The position numbers and the translations under genes were made by a program. The notes under the pieces were generated by a model, which was not told where the DNA came from, did no database searches, and was given only the letters and a program-made list of their open reading frames with translations. This document shows, one piece after another, positions 1 to 5,924 of a stretch of 11,696 nt of DNA (positions within the stretch are counted from its first letter, which is position 1; the number at the start of each line of letters is the position of its first letter). This stretch comes from BOG-1112 sp964635325 (lineage in GTDB: Bacteria; Bdellovibrionota_B; Oligoflexia; Oligoflexales; Bog-1112), in NCBI GenBank assembly GCA_964635325.1, contig CAZWOL010000075.1:1-11696 (forward strand), written 5' to 3'.

Positions 1-68
1 ATCTTTTCAATTTCATCCAGACTCACTTCTTCTATGCGTCTGTCGTATAGCTTTGTGGTTCGGGGGTT
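1..68 (-). pseudogene. C-terminal remnant of a tyrosine recombinase/integrase (runs off the window)
   Basis: Reading the minus strand from 68 towards 1 gives NPRTTKLYDRR followed by IEEVSLDEIEK. This closely matches the extreme C-terminus of phage/integron-type tyrosine recombinases, where a segment of the form 'RTTxxYDRR...SLDEIERI' carries the nucleophilic Tyr (here codon 47-45) that makes the covalent DNA-3'-phosphotyrosine link. Directly upstream in the same frame is a TAA stop (71-69). The 98 bases between this stop and the end of the next gene show no recombinase sequence in any frame that I could recognise. The rest of the catalytic domain (the R..H.R box) is therefore missing, and this is a 5'-truncated relic of a mobile element, not an active enzyme. 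The family assignment comes from a motif of about 22 residues, so confidence is moderate. An alternative is a chance ORF, or a new gene starting at the ATG at 16-14. Confidence 0.55.
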
Positions 69-112
69 TTAGACCTGATAACCGGATTCGTATTATGGGC
101 AAAAAACCCAAC

Positions 113-133
113 AAAAGGAAGGTGAATCCTTTT
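113..133 (-). terminator. Weak candidate terminator hairpin after the SDR/Rsm22 operon
   Basis: A perfect 7-bp inverted repeat (AAAAGGA at 113-119, TCCTTTT at 127-133, 7-nt loop) lies about 35 bases past the stop codon of the Rsm22-like gene. On the minus strand it is followed by a six-T run at 106-101. The stem has only two G-C pairs, so the call is tentative. Confidence 0.3.
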
Positions 134-166
134 CGCAATATAGCTTTGGATCTAGGATGCAGTGTT

Positions 167-1168
167 CTAAAATTCGGGAAGGGGTTCATAAAACGAGGGT
201 TCGCTGAGTTCTTTGTAGGCCTGCGGATGAGTACGTTTGCTAATCTTAACTTTGTCGTCGATATGCCCTGCTCGTGTGCATGTAATCATTTCGAGATGAG
301 GTTTGAGGCGTTTTACGCGTCCAAGTATGCGATCTCCAGAAGGCGTCTTAAATTCTTGCTTAGTTGCAAGAATAAGAAAGCTAGTGGAGAGACTTCGTAA
401 GTCGATTTTTAAACTACGACTGAACTGCTGCCAGAAAGCAGATTGAAACACCTCTCCCGGAGGCTCTGCAAAATTGTGACACCAGTGTTTTGCATTCTCA
501 GCGAAAAGCATAGGACAAGCTTCCTGATGAGGACAGGGTGCCAAAATCGTATGCTCCTTACGAAATTCCTCTCGTAGTTCTATCAATGAACGACTCACAC
601 TATGTGTTCCTGGCTCTACCCAAAATGTAAGATCAGCATGTGCGATCAAAGCTTTGATCTCACCTAGTTGCTTTGCATTTAACTCATTCAATACATGGCT
701 GAGCAAAAGCACTTTTGTGCGGGCCTTTGCTTGGTCGTTTTCTGTATGGTTAGATTCAGTAGGAGGAGTCACCCACGATGAATGTTTCTGTGATGACCAA
801 AATTCGACACTGGTCCCAGCAAATTCACGACGAATAGCACGTGCTGCAAACTGTGTTGCTTTATGTGAGCGATCATAGACAAAAACTTCTGCGTTGACGT
901 GTGGATTGGCAGCTAAGAAACTACGACTTGCGATTCCACTACCGCAACCCCAATCCAAAATGCTTAGATCTTTGGGAACCACAGCACCTTTGAGGGCAAA
1001 CTCCTGGAGAACGGCCTGCCATTTCCACCCGATGCGTTGGGCAAATGTACGATCGTAGAGCTCGAGTATTTCAAAAGACTCCCAATAGTCTTTGGCTCGT
1101 GAACTTTGTGATTCATCGAGGAACAAACTGCGTAATTGTTCCAAACTTTGCAGATCCAGTTTTTCCAT
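167..1168 (-). CDS. Rsm22/METTL17-like methyltransferase-fold protein with Fe-S cysteines
   Basis: This 333-residue protein resembles the Rsm22 family. In mitochondria, members (yeast Rsm22, human METTL17) bind the small ribosomal subunit, carry a [4Fe-4S] cluster and act in small-subunit assembly; bacterial members are poorly characterised. Visible here are a SAM-binding motif I, LDWGCGSG, at residues 71-78, the family-typical EPGTHSVSR at 185-193, and CPHQEACP with C212 and C218. WCHNF contains C230, and a C-terminal strand segment has C297 (ITCTRAGHID), the place of the fourth cluster ligand in family members. All four ligands therefore appear present. The ATG follows the stop of the upstream SDR gene after one base, so the two are very probably co-transcribed and translationally coupled. 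Whether it methylates rRNA or only assists assembly cannot be told from sequence. Confidence 0.82.
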   Translation of the reverse strand: MEKLDLQSLEQLRSLFLDESQSSRAKDYWESFEILELYDRTFAQRIGWKWQAVLQEFALKGAVVPKDLSILDWGCGSGIASRSFLAANPHVNAEVFVYDRSHKATQFAARAIRREFAGTSVEFWSSQKHSSWVTPPTESNHTENDQAKARTKVLLLSHVLNELNAKQLGEIKALIAHADLTFWVEPGTHSVSRSLIELREEFRKEHTILAPCPHQEACPMLFAENAKHWCHNFAEPPGEVFQSAFWQQFSRSLKIDLRSLSTSFLILATKQEFKTPSGDRILGRVKRLKPHLEMITCTRAGHIDDKVKISKRTHPQAYKELSEPSFYEPLPEF

Positions 1169-1169
1169 T

Positions 1170-1895
1170 TTACAATTTCCCCGGAGCGGACACTAATGAG
1201 CCATTCATGGTGGCAAACTCTGGCCCAAGCAATGCAACTAAGAAGCGAGCGAGTTCATCAGCGGCAACCCACTTTGTGATATCTGCATCGGGCATGTCTT
1301 TGCGATTTGTGGGTGTGTCGATGATTGTTGGCATGATAGCATTTACGGTGATCCCAAATTCACGAATCTCACGTGCCAAACATAGGACAAACATATTCAA
1401 TGCAGCTTTACTGGCAAGATAGAGACTCATCCCTTCTGCGCCACCTGCTTGAGTTGCTTTTGCTGACATAAAGAGCAAGCGTCCCTGTTTGGATTTTTTC
1501 ATGTAAGGAAGTGCAGCTTGTGCAAGTAGCCAGGAACTTTTGATATTGCTGTTAAAGAGAACATCATAATCTTGTTCGCTAGAGTCTTCGACTCCTGCAT
1601 AGCGGAAAGCTCCAGCAGTCGAAATCACAGCATCGATGCTACCTAGAAAAATAAAGGCTTCGTTCATCATGTGTGTGACATCTTTGCTCACACTCAGGTT
1701 GCCTTGAATGCAAATGTAATTCTCATTGGTACCGAGCTCTTTTTCAAGATTCTCTTGCTGCGTTTTGTTTTCACAAAATGCAACAACACGTTTGCCGTTT
1801 GTGAGAAGTTGATGAGTGAGATTTTTTCCTAAATGTCCTGCAGCTCCTGCGACAATGACTGAACGAATGGGATTCTGTGCCATCTTGTATTCCAT
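1170..1895 (-). CDS. SDR-family NAD(P)-dependent oxidoreductase
   Basis: A 241-residue classical short-chain dehydrogenase/reductase with a Rossmann fold. The nucleotide-binding Gly motif is GAAGHLG (residues 17-23, a variant of TGxxxGxG), with STAG at 92-95 in place of NNAG. The catalytic set is N117, S144, Y159 and K163 (YLASK). Length is normal for the family. The substrate cannot be inferred; the closing segment NGSLVSAPGKL is typical of SDRs acting on small carbonyl/alcohol substrates. Two starts are possible: the ATG at 1895, and an ATG four codons later at 1883 (MAQNPIRS). Neither has a strong Shine-Dalgarno. A promoter-like TTGACT-N17-AATCAT just upstream would start transcription close to 1895 and so would favour 1883. 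It is the first gene of the operon with the Rsm22-like protein. Confidence 0.88.
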   Translation of the reverse strand: MEYKMAQNPIRSVIVAGAAGHLGKNLTHQLLTNGKRVVAFCENKTQQENLEKELGTNENYICIQGNLSVSKDVTHMMNEAFIFLGSIDAVISTAGAFRYAGVEDSSEQDYDVLFNSNIKSSWLLAQAALPYMKKSKQGRLLFMSAKATQAGGAEGMSLYLASKAALNMFVLCLAREIREFGITVNAIMPTIIDTPTNRKDMPDADITKWVAADELARFLVALLGPEFATMNGSLVSAPGKL

Positions 1896-1985
1896 TGGAT
1901 GATTCTTTTGACGTATTCCTAAGTCAACTGTATATATCTTTTCATCGTGCTGAACGCAATGGATCTGTGTATTTCGGAGGCTATT
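1896..1985. promoter_or_regulatory. Divergent promoter region between the SDR operon and the small exported protein
   Basis: On the plus strand TTGACG (1908-1913) is separated by exactly 17 bases from TATATA (1931-1936), a good sigma-70 arrangement for the gene starting at 1986. On the minus strand the same self-complementary TATATA can act as a -10 with TTGCGT 17 bases upstream. A second minus-strand pair, TTGACT (1927-1922) and AATCAT, lies closer to the SDR start. The two transcription units therefore share overlapping promoter DNA. No experimental start is known. Confidence 0.55.
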
Positions 1986-2426
1986 ATGAGACGTTTCTTA
2001 GGAATTTTTACCCTGGTACTTGGACTCACAAATGCAGCTTTTGTAGCGCATGCATCCGGCTCCACTCTCGCACCTTCGGCGCCCACGCATCCCGTTGCAA
2101 AAGCAGGTGGAGCTCTGATAGTCGGTGGTTGCTTTGCGCTTGGATTTACAAGTGTTGGGCAAGCAAGAAACAATCCATCCTGTGATGATCGATTCTGCTG
2201 CCCCTCCGATCTGCCAAAAAATGTGACGACATGTAAACCTTCTCCTCACCTCACGCAGCCTTGCAAGCATGGGGATTCTCTGTTTTGCAAAACCACTAAA
2301 CCGGACAATTCGACGCACTGGGAGCCGACAACCTTTGAGATGAAAGCTTGGGTCCCTGCAGTGGGAGTGCTCGGAAGTGTTTCTCTAATCGCAGGCTTGT
2401 GTATGATGATTTGGTCTTGCGAATAA
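1986..2426 (+). CDS. Small exported cysteine-rich protein with two hydrophobic segments, function unknown
   Basis: The 146-residue product is not recognised. The ATG at 1986 is chosen because a strong Shine-Dalgarno (GGAGG, 1976-1980) sits five bases upstream and because the protein then begins with a clean signal peptide: MRR, then a hydrophobic stretch ending in AHA-SG, with likely cleavage after A23. The reading frame is open further upstream, but those codons lack support. After the signal come a glycine-rich hydrophobic segment (about 37-58), a hydrophilic segment (61-118) with six cysteines (C66, C71, C72, C83, C93, C101), and a C-terminal hydrophobic helix (about 121-144) ending in SCE. 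The likely picture is an envelope protein with a disulfide-bonded loop exposed outside the cytoplasm. It has its own good promoter. It could be lineage-specific. Confidence 0.7.
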   Translation: MRRFLGIFTLVLGLTNAAFVAHASGSTLAPSAPTHPVAKAGGALIVGGCFALGFTSVGQARNNPSCDDRFCCPSDLPKNVTTCKPSPHLTQPCKHGDSLFCKTTKPDNSTHWEPTTFEMKAWVPAVGVLGSVSLIAGLCMMIWSCE

Positions 2427-2494
2427 ATGAGCATCCCAATTCGTAGATGGGCCGCTCCGTAAGCAACAATTGCTAAGATTTCCTATTCTCATTT

Positions 2495-2526
2495 TTGTCG
2501 AAGCAATTTGGACTCTTCTCTATAAT
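2495..2526 (+). promoter_or_regulatory. Candidate promoter of the MFS exporter
   Basis: A perfect -10 hexamer TATAAT (2521-2526) lies 28 bases before the chosen start at 2555. The best -35 is TTGTCG (2495-2500) with a long 20-base spacer, so the -10 box carries most of the support. Confidence 0.45.
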
Positions 2527-2554
2527 ACATAAAAATCACCACGGAGTTGTTTTT

Positions 2555-3724
2555 ATGGATTACAGGGTCCTTGCTGTCCTTCTGGCGGGTATTGCAACGG
2601 TTCCAGCTTCCGACATCTATCTTCCTAGTCTCCCGGGTATGGCAGACTACTTTGCTATCAGTGCAGCAACTGCAAAAAACAGTATTGTAGTGTACCAAAT
2701 AGGATCTGTGATCGGTGCACTGATTCTTGGCTTTCTTGCAGATCACTGGGAACGTCGTCCGCTCTTTATTGCAAGTCTCGGCTTCTTTGTTACAGGTACT
2801 TTGATTTGCGCTTCAACATCACATTTCTCACTCTTCATCTTCGGTCGCCTTCTGGAAGGTGCTGGTGCGGTTAGCATTCCAGTTGTTGGTTGGGCCATGA
2901 TTCATGATATGTACAATGCCTTACAAAGCGCTAAGATCATGTCTATCTTTGGAGCTGTCTTTTCATTTGTACCCCTTGTTTCTCCATCACTTGGTGGTCA
3001 TATGGATGCTTTATATGGTTGGCAGTCCAATTTTCTACTGCTCGGTATTGTATCTACTTGCATTCTCTTATTTTTCATTCTGAGATTTAAGGAACCTCGT
3101 ATTCACCGCAATCGACAGGAGCTGAGTTTGTCAGCATACCTGATCGCTTATAAATCAGTACTTACGAATAAAATCTTTAGCTCCTATGTTCTTGTCTTTG
3201 CAGTGCTTCTAGTTGGTGAATGGTTTTACCTAACACACGTTTCTTTCTTCTTAGAAAGCACAGTTGGCATGCATCCAGAAAATATTGGAATCTATATCGC
3301 ATCTGTAGGTATGGCTTATTTTTTAGCTTCTATGCTTACTGCAAGACTCATCGATCGCTTTGGACTGGAACGTACTATCGACATAGGACTCAAGACGTCT
3401 TGCTTTGGAGCAATCCTAATGATTGCTACGGTATTTGCTGCCAACTATGCCTATATTGTCCTAGCAGCAGGTATGAGTGTGTTCTTTGCTGGTCTTGCTT
3501 TTGCATGGTCCCCATCGACAACTGTTAGCTTACAGGCGGTCAAGCAGCGTAAAGGTCTAGCTTCGTCTGCACGCAGTATCATATACATTGCAACGAGTGG
3601 TTTGGGGAGCTTCCTAGCACGTTTTGCGCCTGAGAACTCGCTTGTTCCGATCATTCTAACGGTTTGTGTTTGCAGCTTTTTGGCACTCTGGATTTACAAG
3701 CAGATCTCTGTAGAAGCTGCGTAA
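2555..3724 (+). CDS. Bcr/CflA-family MFS multidrug exporter
   Basis: A major facilitator superfamily transporter of 389 residues in the inner membrane, most like the Bcr/CflA subfamily of proton-coupled exporters (bicyclomycin, chloramphenicol and other compounds). The first helix ends in SDIYLPSLPGMADYF, the subfamily's hallmark acidic 'D-x-YLP-LP' segment. The loop between helices 2 and 3 has the MFS motif A variant GFLADHWERRP. Helix 4 holds the GRLLEGAGA stretch and helix 5 the antiporter-type GAVFSFVPLVSPSLGG segment. About twelve hydrophobic segments follow. The start at 2555 is preferred over TTG at 2495 because CGGAG (2542-2546) lies eight bases before it and because family members begin at this point. 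The gene converges on the kinase gene with only eight bases between the two stop codons and no visible terminator. Actual substrates are unknown. Confidence 0.88.
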   Translation: MDYRVLAVLLAGIATVPASDIYLPSLPGMADYFAISAATAKNSIVVYQIGSVIGALILGFLADHWERRPLFIASLGFFVTGTLICASTSHFSLFIFGRLLEGAGAVSIPVVGWAMIHDMYNALQSAKIMSIFGAVFSFVPLVSPSLGGHMDALYGWQSNFLLLGIVSTCILLFFILRFKEPRIHRNRQELSLSAYLIAYKSVLTNKIFSSYVLVFAVLLVGEWFYLTHVSFFLESTVGMHPENIGIYIASVGMAYFLASMLTARLIDRFGLERTIDIGLKTSCFGAILMIATVFAANYAYIVLAAGMSVFFAGLAFAWSPSTTVSLQAVKQRKGLASSARSIIYIATSGLGSFLARFAPENSLVPIILTVCVCSFLALWIYKQISVEAA

Positions 3725-3732
3725 CAAAATGC

Positions 3733-5210
3733 TTAGAGCTGAATCTCAGGGTAGATCTCTCTAAGCGTCTTGCTGACTTCTTCCATGCGCGGACGAAGGG
3801 AATGATCATCTAGCATTTTAAAAATGAGAGCTTTTTCTTTTGGATCTACCTGATTCAACAGGTTGTGCTGATCTATAGCTTGTTTAAGAGCGGTTCCGTC
3901 TACCAAGTTTACCCCTCTTGAAGTTCTTGTTAAGCAGTTCGAACACAAGTTTGCATTCGTGAGTAGAGTATGCAAACCTGACTTTCCCAAACGCATATCT
4001 AAAAAAAGAAGGCCTGTATTGAATACATCAATGGAAGTTATATCATAGTTATCTCCTCTGTTACTTGGGGAGAAATCATTAAGGGGGCCATAGGTGCCCA
4101 TATAGCTTTCTTTGTAGAGGCGATAGGTAGCAGAGCTTTCAGCAGATCCATAGTCAGTGAGTCGCGCAGTTCCATCGGAGGTGTACAGTACATTAGCAGC
4201 TTTGCCGTCGATATAGATTCTTTTCGAAGCATGCAGTGCTGTATAAGCGTCAGCTGTAGAGATGAGTAGGTTTGGTATTTTTTTGGCATCGAGTGTGATT
4301 TTAGCTTTATTTAAATCACCTTCCAGTACTTCAAAAACACTAGTGAATTCGATTTCTTTAGTGCTAGGAAAATCTCCGCTTCTGAATGCTCCGTAAAACT
4401 GAACACTGTCAGGATGTCTTGCCATTCCTTCCGATGCTGCAACTTCATTGAAGAAAACAGAACGATCAGATTCTCTTAAAGACTGATACTTAAAAGCTAA
4501 ATTGAAAGAGTGTTTATTATTATCGGTAAATCTAATATTCCATACTTCACCAAAACTCCCTTTGCCAAGCTCTCCTTCTACATGTGCTGAGAAAATTGTT
4601 GCTTTTGAATCTACCATAGCTGAGATTGTGAAGTTATGATCGTTAGATCTGTGCTTTAGCCTGTCACAGCTGAATTGCTGTTTAGCTAAGGCCTCTACAA
4701 CCGCTGTTTTTCTAGTAAAATCTGGATCAGAACTTCCTCTGAAATTGCGGGTAGGTACCAAAAAACTGCCAGCTTTTGAAAGTGTTGCCTGCACTTCCTC
4801 GACGCTTTTATATACGGGAATCACATTGTTGACTTGCAGAATAGCAACACCATCAGAGTCCGGAATGAGTATGCGGTATTCCTTCGTTCCGATGATCAGA
4901 GATTTAGAGGTATTTTGGCTTGTATTTAATCGAGTTACGAATGTATTTTCTTTGGCTATAGCAAGGAACACTACATCTTCATCGGGAGCAAATTCAAAAT
5001 TATCTGGAGAATTTGTTAGCGTAACTTTGTATGGTTTTTCTTCAGCGCCAACCTTCAACCCTATAATTTCTCCATTCTCTCTAAGTGGAGTGAATTGGTT
5101 CTCTTCGATATTTTTGGGTGGAGTAACAGAGACATATTCTGGAGATTGTCTGGGCGGAGTAACAGAGACATATTCTGGAGATTGTCTGGGCGGAGTAACA
5201 GAGACATATT
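3733..5210 (-). CDS. Transmembrane Ser/Thr protein kinase, C-terminal part (kinase domain); continues across the gap
   Basis: This is the catalytic part of a Hanks-type kinase; the gene starts at 5741 and is interrupted by the N run. Residue numbers count from Leu codon 5058. The order is repeat units ending at about 5120, a beta-rich unrecognised region (about 5-150), then the kinase: Gly loop GELGKGSFGEV (162-172), ATP-anchoring K190 (LAFK) and candidate alpha-C E205. The catalytic loop is IYIDGKAANVLY with D284, K286 and N289 kept but HRD changed to YID. DYG replaces DFG (302-304); SIDVFNTG with D344 and a C-terminal R (LRPRM) follow. A CxxC (372-375) sits in the C lobe. All residues for ATP/Mg binding and phosphotransfer are present, so activity is likely. 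The frame is open through the repeats without a start codon, so the TTG at 5058 is not the real start. Substrates are unknown. Confidence 0.85.
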
Positions 5211-5382
5211 NNNNNNNNNNNNNNNNNNNNNNNNNNNNNNNNNNNNNNNNNNNNNNNNNNNNNNNNNNNNNNNNNNNNNNNNNNNNNNNNNNNNNNNNNN
5301 NNNNNNNNNNGGAGTAACAGAGACATATTCTGGAGATTGTCTGGGCGGAGTAACAGAGACATATTCTGGAGATTGTCTGGGT
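5120..5382. repeat. 36-bp tandem repeat array (12-residue coding repeat), interrupted by the assembly gap
   Basis: Full 36-bp units lie at 5120-5155, 5156-5191, 5311-5346 and 5347-5382, with a partial unit at 5192-5210 cut by the gap. The copies are essentially identical; the last base of the 5347-5382 unit differs (T for C). On the minus strand each unit encodes PPRQSPEYVSVT, and a degenerate unit (TQPRQSP, VVPVT) flanks the array on the N-terminal side. Near-identity of the copies points to recent expansion, and the number of copies is unknown because the gap lies inside the array. Confidence 0.95.
5211..5310. other. Assembly gap of 100 N inside the tandem repeat
   Basis: Exactly 100 ambiguous bases, the standard size for a gap of unknown length. 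The sequence stops after base 19 of one repeat unit and resumes at base 1 of another. The missing length should therefore be 17 + 36k bases, which also restores one reading frame across the gap. Confidence 0.97.
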
Positions 5383-5741
5383 TGGGTTACTGGTACAACA
5401 TCAGAATGTTGGGTCGGGACTCTCTTGTTGTGAACTGCGTATGCTGCGCTTCCTATGCCTAGGGTTAGGATCACAGGAATGACGCTAGCTAGAATAATAT
5501 CCGTATCAGAATTTTCTTGACTAAGAGATAATCGTTTTGGTTTATCGGAAACGATTATAATCCTATCTGCGGTATGGAGTAGATTGAAAGAACCTTGATC
5601 AATGGAAGGTATTAAGTTTGATGTTTGCCTCCTCAATGGTTGTTCAGCAGGAGGTCGATGCAAGCGACACGATGATGCGATGCTAACTATGCACCAAAAT
5701 ATCAAAAGAGAATGCAAGTCGAATTTGGATAGGATTCTCAT
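5311..5741 (-). CDS. Transmembrane Ser/Thr protein kinase, N-terminal part (signal, TM helix, repeat start)
   Basis: This is the start of the kinase gene that continues at 5210-3733. The ATG at 5741 has GGAG (5751-5748) six bases upstream. Residues 1-25 form an export signal: MRILSK, a hydrophobic core, then SIASSC. C25 could be a lipidated cysteine, although Ala at -3 makes this a poor lipobox, so a plain signal peptide or anchor is equally possible. Residues 26-80 are polar and would lie outside the cytoplasm. DIILASVIPV to SAAYAV (81-102) is one transmembrane helix, followed by HNKR; the positive-inside rule puts everything after it in the cytoplasm. The proline-rich repeats start at about residue 121. 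The overall design is receptor-like: outside sensor stub, one helix, repeat spacer, cytoplasmic kinase. Apparent frame disagreement between this part and the kinase part is caused only by the arbitrary 100-N length. Confidence 0.82.
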
Positions 5742-5924
5742 TTCCCTCTCCGTAAAATCAAATTTCTACTATGCATTCGGGCTTTTTTTGAAAAATCTTA
5801 GAAATTATCTATTCAGAAACTCTAGGATCGATGAAATTTTCGGTGGGATGTGATGATTTGATTGGTTTTATTCACCTTGCCTCTCTTTAGTATAGGGGCT
5901 GCTTGGTGAATTTAGACTTGAATC
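5742..5924. other. Intergenic interval between glnA and the kinase gene, with a 7-bp hairpin
   Basis: This 183-bp stretch has no supportable gene. ATTCACC (5870-5876) and GGTGAAT (5905-5911) form a perfect 7-bp stem around 28 bases just after the glnA stop codon. It has no T run on either side, so it is at most a poor terminator or an mRNA 3'-end structure. I could not identify a convincing promoter for the kinase gene here. Confidence 0.4.

Noticed and set aside
53..400. Plus-strand frame of 115 codons opposite the end of the Rsm22-like gene
   Set aside because: No start signal, no recognisable domain, and it is antisense to a well-supported gene.
1947..1985. Upstream start for the small exported protein
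   Set aside because: The GGAGG at 1976-1980 points to the ATG at 1986, and the extension would put charged residues before the signal peptide.
2495..2554. N-terminal extension of the MFS exporter from TTG at 2495
   Set aside because: The extension overlaps the TATAAT promoter box, has no ribosome binding site, and the ATG at 2555 matches the family's usual start.
5120..5382. Regular 36-bp repeats resembling a CRISPR array
   Set aside because: The units follow each other directly with no unique spacers, and they encode an in-frame 12-residue repeat inside a longer gene.
5095..5433. Plus-strand and alternative minus-strand open frames through the repeats (GVTETYSGDCLG, MSLLLRPDNLQN and similar)
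   Set aside because: A 36-bp repeat without stops stays open in several frames. Only the PPRQSPEYVSVT frame connects to non-repeat protein with recognisable domains on both sides.
5061..5741. A 226-residue stand-alone protein ending in NSLHLERMEKL
   Set aside because: Its C-terminal part is a frame artefact from the 100-N placeholder; the true frame continues into the kinase.
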